This document shows, piece after piece, positions 18,589 to 27,521 of a stretch of DNA of 64,000 nt. Both the position numbers and the translations under genes were made by a program. Below the pieces are notes generated by a model. It was not told the origin of the DNA. It saw only the letters and a program-made list of their open reading frames with translations, and did no database searches. Source of the stretch: Rhodopseudomonas palustris JSC-3b (GTDB lineage Bacteria; Pseudomonadota; Alphaproteobacteria; Rhizobiales; Xanthobacteraceae); contig KI632513.1 in assembly GCA_000504425.1 (NCBI GenBank), positions 3,515,964-3,579,963 on the forward strand, written 5' to 3'. Positions within the stretch are counted from its first letter, which is position 1, and each line of letters opens with the position of its first letter.

Positions 18589-18730
18589 GGTGATTGATAC
18601 CAACCTCTCCGCACGTCATGGCCGGGCTCCGTCCCGGCCATCCACGTCTTTGATCTTGCGGCGCTTTCAAGACGTGGATGCCCGCGACCAGCGCGGGCAT
18701 GACGGGGCAATGGTAGGAGCCGCTGGTATA
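18589..18730 (+). repeat. Dispersed palindromic repeat, copy 2 of 5
   Basis: The interval between rlmN and the next gene carries the repeat in the orientation TTGATACCAACC, GTCATGGCCGGGC, CGTCCCGGCCATCCACGTC, TTGATCTTGCGGCGCTTTC, AAGACGTGGATGCCCGCG and GCGCGGGCATGACGGGGC, ending GCCGCTGGTAT. Outer ends TGATACCA/TGGTAT form a terminal inverted pair. A shorter GGGGAGGG-type hairpin (about 18495-18540) lies just before it. There is no gene in 18423-18765. Confidence 0.82.
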
Positions 18731-18765
18731 ATCTGGCTGCGCTCGCCGCTCGCGGAGGTGTGCTG

Positions 18766-19257
18766 ATGGCGTTGATCGGCCGGCTGTTCGTCATTCTGTT
18801 TGGATTCTTGGCCGCGGCGATGTGCGCCGGCATCGTGGTGGTCGGGGCAGTGCTGTGGCCGGAATTGTCCGCCCTCGATTTCGGCCCGGTCGACCATGAC
18901 CCGCGCAACATCCTGTTCGGCATCGGCTTTGTGTTCGTGTCGGGCTTTGCGCTACTGCCGGCGATGCTGGTCGCTGTGATCGCCGAGGCGTTCTACATCC
19001 GCAGCCTCTTGGCCTATGCGGTCGCGGGCGCCGTGATCGGGCTGGTGTGCTATCTGGGGCTGTTGCCGTTCGATCCCGGCACGCTGCAATTCGACGGCCT
19101 GGTGCGCCGCCATCTCGAAGTGATGACCGGCGCCGGCATTTTGGCCGGGGTGGTGTATTGGGCGATCGCCGGCCGCAATTCCGGCGCCTGGCGCCAGCCG
19201 CCTGCGCCGCGCGCCCCTTTGCCGCAACCCCAGCCACCGGCCGCGCCGCGGCCATAA
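18766..19257 (+). CDS. Four-helix membrane protein of unknown function
   Basis: A 163-residue protein with four hydrophobic segments (about 5-29, 48-70, 77-97 and 118-135) and a Pro/Ala-rich cytosolic tail of about 25 residues (PPAPRAPLPQPQPPAAPRP). GGAGG at 18753-18757 supports the ATG at 18766. It has no enzyme motif and its family is not recognised; small proteins of this style are common in Bradyrhizobium relatives. It precedes the PAP2 phosphatase gene by 52 bp in the same direction, so the two may be co-transcribed. Confidence 0.65.
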   Translation: MALIGRLFVILFGFLAAAMCAGIVVVGAVLWPELSALDFGPVDHDPRNILFGIGFVFVSGFALLPAMLVAVIAEAFYIRSLLAYAVAGAVIGLVCYLGLLPFDPGTLQFDGLVRRHLEVMTGAGILAGVVYWAIAGRNSGAWRQPPAPRAPLPQPQPPAAPRP

Positions 19258-19309
19258 CTGGCGGCGTGCCCGGCTTTCCTTGTCCCTTACCCTCGGCTAA
19301 ACCGCTGCC

Positions 19310-20086
19310 ATGAACCGGACCGGACTCTACATCGCGCTCGGGCTGTTCGCCGCGGTTGGATTGCTGTTCGGGCTCTATCCCGAACTCGACCTGTGGCTCG
19401 CCGGGCTGTTCTTCGACCCCGCCACCAGCAGCTTCCCGCTGAAATCGGTGCCGATCGCCAATTTCGCGCGCGACGCCGCGATGTGGATCGCGTGGGCATT
19501 CGTCGCGCCGTCGATCATCGCGCTGGTGGTCAAACTGGCGCGGCCCGACAAGCCGCTGTTGGTGCGCGGCCGCACTGTGATGTTTCTGGTGGTGACCATG
19601 ACGCTCGCCGCCGGCATCCTCACCAATTTGACCTTCAAGAGCCATTGGGGCCGGCCGCGGCCTATCTTCGTCACCGAATTTGCCGGCACCAACACCTTCG
19701 TGCCGTGGTGGGACCCGCGCGGCGCGTGCCCGAAAAACTGCTCGTTCTTCTCCGGCGAGGGCGCCACCGCCTATTGGACGTTCGCGCCCGCCGCGCTGGC
19801 GCCGGCGCCGTGGCGGCCGCTGGCCTACGCCGCGGCCTTCACTTTCGGCACCGCGACCAGCGTGCTGCGCATGGCGTTCGGCGGCCATTTCTTCACCGAC
19901 GTCGCGATCGCCGGCCTCGTGACCTTCATCACCATCTGGCTGATGTACGGCTTCATCTATCGCTGGCCGCGCACCCGGCTGACCGATGAGCGGATCGACG
20001 CGGCGCTGACCCGCTTCGCCTGGCCGTTGTACCGGCTGCGCTCGAAATGGCGCGGCCGCGACGTCGGCGCAGCGCCGGCGGCGTAA
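19310..20086 (+). CDS. PAP2-family membrane phosphatase, possibly acting on lipid A
   Basis: A 258-residue protein with about five or six membrane helices and the three-part PAP2 phosphatase signature: KSHWGRPRP (about 110-118), SFFSGEGA (about 145-152) and RMAFGGHFFTD (about 187-197) with its catalytic His near 193 and Asp near 197. In most PAP2 enzymes the second motif is P-S-G-H; here the His is replaced by Glu (S-G-E-G), a form seen in LpxE/LpxF-related enzymes of alphaproteobacteria. A periplasmic lipid phosphatase, for example a lipid A or phosphatidylglycerophosphate phosphatase, is therefore plausible. Substrate is inference. Confidence 0.8.
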   Translation: MNRTGLYIALGLFAAVGLLFGLYPELDLWLAGLFFDPATSSFPLKSVPIANFARDAAMWIAWAFVAPSIIALVVKLARPDKPLLVRGRTVMFLVVTMTLAAGILTNLTFKSHWGRPRPIFVTEFAGTNTFVPWWDPRGACPKNCSFFSGEGATAYWTFAPAALAPAPWRPLAYAAAFTFGTATSVLRMAFGGHFFTDVAIAGLVTFITIWLMYGFIYRWPRTRLTDERIDAALTRFAWPLYRLRSKWRGRDVGAAPAA

Positions 20087-20160
20087 GCGCGCGTGGCGAG
20101 GTGGGCGCCGTGATTGGCGCCCTAAGCCATTAAACGCGTGCCCGACGGCTCGAAATTTGA

Positions 20161-21537
<1,377 letters not shown>

Positions 21538-21540
21538 GTG

Positions 21541-21978
21541 CAAACGACGGCGTCTGTTGAAGCGTCATTCCGGGGCGCCGCGCAGCGGCGAACCCGGCAA
21601 CGTGCCAATGTAGGGTGGGTTAGGCGCTCTTGCGCCGTAACCCACCGTCTTTGCGTTGGAACGTGGATTTCTGTGCGTCGGAACGTTGCCTGGTGGGTTA
21701 CGCGCTGCGCGCTAACCCACCCTACAATGCGGCGTTTGTTCAATGTTATTCCGGGGCGCCGCGCAGCGGCGAACCCGGCAACCTAACAATGTGGGGTGGG
21801 TTAGGCGCTCTTGCGCCGTAACCCACCGTCTTTGCGTTGGAACGTGGATTTCTGTGCGTCGGAGCGTTGCTTGGTGGGTTACGCGCTGCGCGCTAACCCA
21901 CCCTACAATGCGGCGTCTGTTCAATGTTATTCCGGGTGCGCACGAGCTGACGCTCGCGTGCCCCGGAATGACGGTCGA
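21541..21978. repeat. 181-bp tandem repeat, two full units and a partial one
   Basis: The word ATTCCGGG recurs at 21567, 21748 and 21929, exactly 181 bp apart. Units include GCGCCGCGCAGCGGCG, GTAGGGTGGGTTAGGCGC with its partner GCGCTAACCCACCCTAC, and TTGCGCCGTAACCCACCG. The GGGTGGGTTA/TAACCCACC arms fold into long hairpins. The third unit diverges after 25 bp. The array lies between argG and alkaline phosphatase. An open frame runs through it into the phosphatase gene from 21743, but this is a consequence of repeat composition and not a longer N-terminus. Confidence 0.88.
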
Positions 21979-22075
21979 AGTTAGTTCGGACCTCTGGCGA
22001 GGGCTGAACGAGTCTTCGTCATCGACCCGTCATGTGTCACTCATACGGTCCGCGCTCCCAACCGGATCCGTTGTC

Positions 22076-23830
22076 ATGACCAGGCACTTCGTCACCACAA
22101 TTGCCGCCGCCATGCTGCTCAGCTCGGCCGCCGCGGCGCAGACCATCTACCCGATCGACCGCGCCGAGATGGTGGCTGGCGCCAAGTTCGACCTCAAGGT
22201 CGAGTTCGCCGGCGAAGTCGCCGCGGACAAAACCTCACTGACCATCAATGGCACCGATGCCGCCACCTTGTTCGGCAAGGCGCCGGAACTGATCGCGCGC
22301 GAGGACGGCAAGCCGCAATCGGCGCTGCTGCTGCGCGAGCTGACGCTGCCGCCCGGGACCTATCAGGTGCAGGCTTCCGACGGCAACAGCCAACAGAGCG
22401 TCAGCTGGACGGTGTATGACACCGCGCCGCGCCGCGCGAAAAACGTCATTCTGTTTATCGGCGACGGGCTGTCGCCGGCGCATCGCATCGCGGCGCGGCT
22501 GCTGTCCAAGGGCATTCGCGAGGGCAAGAGTTTTGGCAAGCTCGCGATCGACGACATGCCGCAAATGGCGCTGGTCGCGACCGCTGGCTCCGATTCCATC
22601 ATCACCGACTCGGCCAATGCCGCCAGCGCCTATGCCACCGGCCACAAGGCCGCGGTCAACGCCATGGGCGTCTATGCCGATCGCAGCGCCAGTCCGTTCG
22701 ATGATCCCAAGGTGGAAACGATCGCTGAACTCGCCAAGCGCCGGCTCGGCCTTGCGATCGGCATCGTCACCAATACCGAGATCGAAGACGCCACCCCGGC
22801 CGCGATGCTGACGCATACCAGGCGGCGCGCGGCCTATGATCAGATTGTCGAGCAGTTGTTTGCCGCTCAGCCCGAGCTGCTGATGGGCGGCGGCGCCGCG
22901 CATTTCCTGCCGAAGGAAGCCGGTGGCAAGCGCAAGGATGGCGCCGATTATTTTGCCAAGTTCCGCGATGCCGGCTATCGCGTCGCGACCAGCGCCACGG
23001 AACTCGATGCCATCAGCAAGGACGCTCCGCGAAAACTGCTCGGCCTGTTTGCGCCCGGCAATATGGACGGCGTGCTCGATCGCCGTTTTCTGAAAGGCGG
23101 CGGCGTTGCCAAAAATCCCGATCAGCCTGATCTCACCCAGCAGGTCGCGGTCGCGCTCGAGGTGCTGTCGAAACACGACGCCGGATTTTTTCTGATGGTG
23201 GAGTCGGGGCTGATCGACAAATACGCTCATGCGCTCGACATGGAGCGCGCGGTCTACGACACCATCATGCTCGACAATGCGGTGCGCCAGACCCGCGACT
23301 GGGCCAAAGCGCGCGGCGACGACACGCTGATTTTGGTGCTCGCCGATCACAATCATCCCAACGCGCTGGTTGGCACCATCAACGACGATATGAACGCGCC
23401 GCCGAGCGGCACGGCGCGCGAGCGGATCGGCGTTTATGACAAGGCCGGCTTTCCGAACTACCCATCGCCCGATGCCGATGGTTATCCGGCGCGCATCGAC
23501 GTCAGCCGCCGGCTGGCGATTCTGTCGGCCAGCCTGCCCGATCACTACGAGACGCTGCGCCCGAAACTCGATGGCCCCAATGAGCCGACCACGCCCGGCG
23601 ACACGCTAGGCACGTTCAAGGCCAATGACAAATACAAGGATGTGCCGGGCGCGGTGCTGCGCATCGGCAATCTGCCGGCGATGATGAATGCCAGCGTGCA
23701 TTCCGGGGAGGATGTGATCCTCGCCGCCACTGGTCCGGGCAGCGAGCGGGTGCGCGGTTCGATGGACAATACCGAGGTGTTTCGGGTGATGGCCGAAGCG
23801 CTGGGGCTGGCGGCTGCGAAAAAAGAATGA
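22076..23830 (+). CDS. Secreted alkaline phosphatase
   Basis: A 584-residue product with signal peptide MTRHFVTTIAAAMLLSSAAA. After an about 120-residue N-terminal domain it has NVILFIGDGLSPAH (metal-binding Asp) and the nucleophile region DSIITDSANAASAYATGHK, where the Ser (D-S-A-N/A motif) is phosphorylated. MVESGLIDKYAHALD and VLADHNHPN supply further zinc and magnesium ligands. It belongs to the PhoA superfamily and is larger than E. coli PhoA because of the N-terminal domain and a C-terminal insert. The start at 22076 removes the repeat-derived N-terminal extension. A Pho box was not identified. Confidence 0.9.
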   Translation: MTRHFVTTIAAAMLLSSAAAAQTIYPIDRAEMVAGAKFDLKVEFAGEVAADKTSLTINGTDAATLFGKAPELIAREDGKPQSALLLRELTLPPGTYQVQASDGNSQQSVSWTVYDTAPRRAKNVILFIGDGLSPAHRIAARLLSKGIREGKSFGKLAIDDMPQMALVATAGSDSIITDSANAASAYATGHKAAVNAMGVYADRSASPFDDPKVETIAELAKRRLGLAIGIVTNTEIEDATPAAMLTHTRRRAAYDQIVEQLFAAQPELLMGGGAAHFLPKEAGGKRKDGADYFAKFRDAGYRVATSATELDAISKDAPRKLLGLFAPGNMDGVLDRRFLKGGGVAKNPDQPDLTQQVAVALEVLSKHDAGFFLMVESGLIDKYAHALDMERAVYDTIMLDNAVRQTRDWAKARGDDTLILVLADHNHPNALVGTINDDMNAPPSGTARERIGVYDKAGFPNYPSPDADGYPARIDVSRRLAILSASLPDHYETLRPKLDGPNEPTTPGDTLGTFKANDKYKDVPGAVLRIGNLPAMMNASVHSGEDVILAATGPGSERVRGSMDNTEVFRVMAEALGLAAAKKE

Positions 23831-23833
23831 TCA

Positions 23834-23970
23834 CCGCTGGTTGATACCAAGCTCGCCGCAGGTCGTGGCCGGGCTTGTCCCGGCCATCCACGTCTTTGAA
23901 CCTGCACGGCTGTTAAGACGTGGATCCCCGCGACCAGCGCGGGGATGACGGGGCACTGGCAGTAGCCGCC
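23834..23970 (+). repeat. Dispersed palindromic repeat, copy 3 of 5
   Basis: It begins CGCTGGTTGATACCAAGC directly after the alkaline phosphatase stop and continues with GTGGCCGGGC, TTGTCCCGGCCATCCACG, TTAAGACGTGGATCCCCGCG and GCGCGGGGATGACGGGGC. Orientation is that of copy 2. Differences from it (for example CCCCGCG in place of CCCGCG) keep the hairpin pairing by compensating changes on the opposite arm, which argues that the folded form is selected or copied as a unit. It separates convergent genes. Confidence 0.82.
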
Positions 23971-23978
23971 AAGCGCCG

Positions 23979-24551
23979 CTAGCGCACCGGGCACCAGCCG
24001 CCGCGATGGCCGCCATTGTAGGGCCGGCCATGACCGGCGGCGATCAGCGCCGCCGCGACATTGTCGGTGCGTTTGGTCGCGACATCGGCCAGCACGCGGC
24101 CGTATTTGTCGGGGCCGATATTGGTGATCGTCACCCCGCCTTCAGCCAGCATTGTGCGCAGCGCCGTGGCGGCCGCTTCCGCGCGGCGCAGCTCGTCGGC
24201 GCATTGCCCCTTCATCTCCGGCGCGTCGATGCCGCGCAGCCGCACCCGGGCGCTCATGTCGAGCCCCGGCCACAAATGCACCCGCGCTTCAAACGTGTCG
24301 CCGTCCACGGTGTACAGCGCCTCGGCCGGATAACGCGCGCCGCTGACGCTGGCGCGGCGCCAGATCGCCTCGGTTTCCGGGTCCGAAAAACGGGGCTCGG
24401 AGGGGGTCAGCGATTTCAGCCAGCGCTGGCCGTCCGGCAGCATGGTGCCCGCCGCCACGCCGAGCACGAACACCCAGGGCAACAGCGTGCCAATCCGCCC
24501 CCTCAAGGGCGATCGCGCACGTGACACCGGCCATCTCGAATATGGGGACAT
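23979..24551 (-). CDS. Membrane-anchored thermonuclease (SNase-like) protein
   Basis: A 190-residue product with a hydrophobic anchor near residues 22-40 and a staphylococcal-nuclease-like domain from about residue 75. YTVDGDTFEARV carries the first catalytic Asp, RLRGIDAPEM holds Arg and Asp, and GPDKYGRVLADV has the second Arg; the WCPVR C-terminal Cys matches many family members. A calcium-dependent nuclease on the periplasmic side is expected. It is convergent with alkaline phosphatase, with repeat copy 3 between them. A start at 24551 has little ribosome-binding support and could be a few codons shorter. Confidence 0.85.
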   Translation of the reverse strand: MSPYSRWPVSRARSPLRGRIGTLLPWVFVLGVAAGTMLPDGQRWLKSLTPSEPRFSDPETEAIWRRASVSGARYPAEALYTVDGDTFEARVHLWPGLDMSARVRLRGIDAPEMKGQCADELRRAEAAATALRTMLAEGGVTITNIGPDKYGRVLADVATKRTDNVAAALIAAGHGRPYNGGHRGGWCPVR

Positions 24552-24673
24552 ATTCCTATTATATGTTCAGAACGGCTGATTCTGGTCAAGCGCGATGATG
24601 CTTGTTGCGCGAGATATGTAGCGACCTATCAAAAAACGCGAAACTTGTGAGGTGCCGCGCTATCCTGGTCACC

Positions 24674-25207
24674 ATGGGCAGGTGGGAAGCTGAAATCAAA
24701 TATGAGGAATACCGCGCCGTCGCGCGCGAGGTGGCGTTGAGATTCGTTCAGTCGATGCCCGTCTGGAACTCGGCTGACGAGCGCGCTGCCGTACGGCTCA
24801 CCGACATTGATGCTCTTTGCTTGGACGCCTGGCGGCGCAGCTGGCGTCATAAGGAATTTGACTGGGACGAGAACGCTGCCCATTTCAAACGTGAGGTTGA
24901 CCGCTTTGAGCTGGCGATCTGGAGCGGCGAGCAACTGTGCGGCTTGGCGATCGGCAGGGTTTCCCGCGGGCCAGACAACGTCACCATCCATTTCCTCGAA
25001 CGGCGTAGCGGCGACACTCCGCTGAAGGGCAGGATCGCGCTACTGGCCACGGAAACGGCGGATCGCTATGCGAAAATCCTTAATAAGCAGCGGGTTAAGC
25101 TCAAAGACCCGCTGCCCGATGCGATCGTGACCTATCAGCGTCTGAATTTCGTCCTTGTGGAAACGATCGGAAAAACAACGTATTATGCAAGGCAGGTAGG
25201 TGATTGA
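24674..25207 (+). CDS. Uncharacterised protein, possible GNAT-like fold
   Basis: A 177-residue soluble protein of unclear family. It has LTDIDALCLDAWRRSWRHKEFDWDE, then FELAIWSGEQLCGLAIGRVSRGPDNVTIHFLE (a beta-strand pair of the type seen in GNAT domains) and LLATETADRYAKILNKQRVKLKDPLPDAIVTYQRL. A classical acetyl-CoA-binding glycine motif is missing. GC content is clearly lower than in neighbours, suggesting transfer. An upstream extension to 24602 has no proper start codon. It overlaps the start region of the next small gene (stop 25207, start 25204 or 25210), so the two form one unit. Function unknown. Confidence 0.6.
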   Translation: MGRWEAEIKYEEYRAVAREVALRFVQSMPVWNSADERAAVRLTDIDALCLDAWRRSWRHKEFDWDENAAHFKREVDRFELAIWSGEQLCGLAIGRVSRGPDNVTIHFLERRSGDTPLKGRIALLATETADRYAKILNKQRVKLKDPLPDAIVTYQRLNFVLVETIGKTTYYARQVGD

Positions 25208-25209
25208 CC

Positions 25210-25425
25210 ATGAGCGCTTCAGCCCCGCAAACCCATGATGCGGTTCGCGAGAGTGAGTTGCGGGCTGCGGCACGCGACGAGGCGGTGCGCGCTCTGGCTC
25301 GCTACAACAGTCCGCTCAGCGGCATGATTGCTCCGGCTGATCTCGACACGTTGCGCCTCGCTCCGGCAGCGGAAAATGCCGGCACCGCGGGCGATCTGGT
25401 TCCGGCAGAGGCCGATCGCGCCTGA
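25210..25425 (+). CDS. Small hypothetical protein coupled to the preceding gene
   Basis: A 71-residue acidic and alanine-rich protein starting MSASAPQTHDAVRESELRA, with predicted helices over about residues 12-35 and 42-52 and no membrane segment or recognised domain. It starts two bases after the stop codon of the upstream gene, with a TTG alternative at 25204 inside it; translational coupling is likely. The gene is convergent with the SDHAF4-like gene. Pairing with the upstream protein is inference from spacing. Confidence 0.5.
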   Translation: MSASAPQTHDAVRESELRAAARDEAVRALARYNSPLSGMIAPADLDTLRLAPAAENAGTAGDLVPAEADRA

Positions 25426-25468
25426 TCGCCATTCGCCTGATCGCCATTCGCTCGGAAGCGAGCGTCTC

Positions 25469-25696
25469 TCAAAAATCCGACGCGATGCCTTTGCGTTCCC
25501 AGTCGCCATAGCGGGTCGGCTCCGGCCCCTTCGGCCCGTTGATCTCCTTGGCGGCCTGTTTGGCTTCGGCCTCGGCCTTGGCGCGGCGTTCGGCGGCTTC
25601 GGCGAGCGCGCGCTGCGCTGCCGGCGACAGCACCTTGGCGGGCTGCTCGGCCGGCGCCTCGTTGTCGGTGGTGGTTGCTTTGCTTTGTTCCGTCAT
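25469..25696 (-). CDS. DUF1674 / SDHAF4-like succinate dehydrogenase assembly protein
   Basis: A 75-residue protein with a charged Ala/Glu/Lys helical middle part and the C-terminal signature GPKGPEPTRYGDWERKGIASDF, which is the DUF1674 motif shared with mitochondrial SDHAF4. SDHAF4 binds flavinylated SdhA and aids assembly of succinate dehydrogenase. AGGAG seven bases ahead of the ATG at 25696 makes it the best start over the GTG at 25702. It is divergent from rsmB. Confidence 0.88.
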   Translation of the reverse strand: MTEQSKATTTDNEAPAEQPAKVLSPAAQRALAEAAERRAKAEAEAKQAAKEINGPKGPEPTRYGDWERKGIASDF

Positions 25697-25885
25697 CGGC
25701 ACTCTCCTGCGCGACGGTTCCCAGCGTGAACCACCGGACGCTCATGGCCTGTTGGCTATCATCGGCTGGTTGCGCCGCGAAGTGGATTCTTACATTTGGC
25801 ATATTCCCATGCCATCACGCACAACCCGTGAAAGATCGCGCCTTCGGCGTCGATCCGCAGCCTGCAATCGTGATAGCCTGTTCGT

Positions 25886-27235
25886 ATGCCCTCCACCAGA
25901 TTCGCGCCGCCCTCCGAAGTCCCTGGCCTCGCTGCGCGCCGCATCGCCGCCGATATCCTCGACGGCGTGCTGCTCAAGCGCCGCACCTTGGATGATCAGC
26001 TTGATGGCGCTGCCGCCCATCCGGGTTTGAAGACGCTATCCGATCGCGACCGCGCGCTGATGCGCCGGCTGGTCGCGACCATTTTGCGCCGGCTCGGCAC
26101 CTTGAATCATGTGCTGGCGCGGCTGCTCGATCGCGGCGTGCCGACCGATGCGCCGCGCGCCCATAGCGCGCTGTTGATCGGTGCCGCGCAGATTCTCTGG
26201 ATGGATGTGCCCGATCATGCCGCGGTCGATCTATCGGTGCGGCTGGTGCAGTCCGACCGGCGCGCCTCGCGCTATGCCGGGCTGGTCAATGCCGTGCTGC
26301 GGCGCTGCGCGCGCGAAGCCGCGCAGTTGATCGACGAATTGCAGGGCCAATCGCCCGACGTGCCGTCCTGGCTGCTCGCGCGCTGGAGCGCGCATTATGG
26401 CGAGGACACCGCGCGCAAAATCGCGCAGGCGCTCGGCGAAGAACCCTCGCTCGATCTCACCGTGAAATCCGATCACGAAGCCTGGGCCACGCGGCTGCAT
26501 GGCGAGGTGTTGCCGACCGGCACGGTGCGCACGCTGCTGCAAGGCTCGGTGCGGATGCTGCCCGGCTATGATGACGGCCAATGGTGGGTGCAGGACGCCG
26601 CCGCGGCATTGCCGGCGCGGCTGTTCGGCGAGGTCGCCGGCCAGCGCATTCTCGATCTCTGTGCCGCGCCTGGCGGCAAGACCGCGCAGCTCGCCCATGC
26701 CGGCGCGATCGTCACCGCGATCGATCGCTCGCCGAACCGGATCGCGCGTCTGCAAGAAAATCTGACCCGGCTTTCGCTCAAGGCCGAAACCGTGGTCGCC
26801 GACGCCACCGAATGGGGCGAGGGCCACAGCCTGTATGACGCCATTTTGCTCGATGCGCCTTGTTCGTCCACCGGCACTATCCGCCGCCATCCCGACATCG
26901 CCTGGCTGAAACAGGACAGCGACATCGCCGCGCTGTGCGATCTGCAAGGCCGGCTGCTGCGCAAGGCGTCGTCGCTGCTGCGGCCGGGCGGGCTTATGGT
27001 CTATTGCACCTGCTCGCTCGAGCCCGAAGAGGGCGAACAGGCGATCGCGACGCTGCTGGCGGCGGATTCGTCGCTGAGCCGGGTACCGATCACGGCCTCC
27101 GAAGTGGCGGGGCTTTCGGAGATCATCACGGCGCAGGGCGAGCTGCGCACCCTGCCGTGCCATCTGCCGCATGCCGATCCGCGCTTCGCCGGGCTTGACG
27201 GCTTCTATGCCGCGCGGCTGCTCAAAGCCCCTTAA
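25886..27235 (+). CDS. rsmB: 16S rRNA (cytosine(967)-C5)-methyltransferase, RsmB type
   Basis: A 449-residue enzyme. The first 150 residues form a NusB-like RNA-binding domain (LSDRDRALMRRLVATILRRLGTL and DHAAVDLSVRLVQSD), followed by the methyltransferase. SAM-binding ILDLCAAPGGKTAQLA is near 255-270, DAPCSSTGTIRRHPDI has the first catalytic Cys and LMVYCTCSLEPEEGE the nucleophile Cys. These are the features of Rsm B/F (m5C) enzymes; the NusB domain favours RsmB. Its neighbour downstream is a heparinase-like gene 286 bp away; that gap shows no clear signal. Confidence 0.9.
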   Translation: MPSTRFAPPSEVPGLAARRIAADILDGVLLKRRTLDDQLDGAAAHPGLKTLSDRDRALMRRLVATILRRLGTLNHVLARLLDRGVPTDAPRAHSALLIGAAQILWMDVPDHAAVDLSVRLVQSDRRASRYAGLVNAVLRRCAREAAQLIDELQGQSPDVPSWLLARWSAHYGEDTARKIAQALGEEPSLDLTVKSDHEAWATRLHGEVLPTGTVRTLLQGSVRMLPGYDDGQWWVQDAAAALPARLFGEVAGQRILDLCAAPGGKTAQLAHAGAIVTAIDRSPNRIARLQENLTRLSLKAETVVADATEWGEGHSLYDAILLDAPCSSTGTIRRHPDIAWLKQDSDIAALCDLQGRLLRKASSLLRPGGLMVYCTCSLEPEEGEQAIATLLAADSSLSRVPITASEVAGLSEIITAQGELRTLPCHLPHADPRFAGLDGFYAARLLKAP

Positions 27236-27521
27236 TCTCTGTTTTTCAATCGGTTATAGCGAGCCGGGCCGACTCGTCGCGGCGGTCTTGCACACCCAAA
27301 GGTGTGCCCGAGAGATTTCCGGACTAGAACAGGTGAAGAAAAGTCTCGTTAAATCTGGTGCGTTCTGATTCACACCATGTCGTCATGGGCGCGCCGTCCG
27401 GATCGCCAGCGCGGGGCGCCGCTGCACCATCCATTTGCGCACGAAAGGTTGCTAGGAACAGGCGTGGGGAAAGAGGGGGCTACAACGTGACGCGACTCTG
27501 GGAACCGGGACGCTAGCGCCG

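Noticed and set aside
21743..22075. N-terminal extension of alkaline phosphatase through the 181-bp repeat
   Set aside because: The extension is repeat-encoded and precedes a clear signal peptide start at 22076, so it is unlikely to be translated.
24602..25425. Classical GNAT toxin-antitoxin system (TacAT type)
   Set aside because: The antitoxin would be expected upstream with a ribbon-helix-helix domain; here the small protein is downstream and shows no such domain, and the larger one lacks the acetyl-CoA motif.
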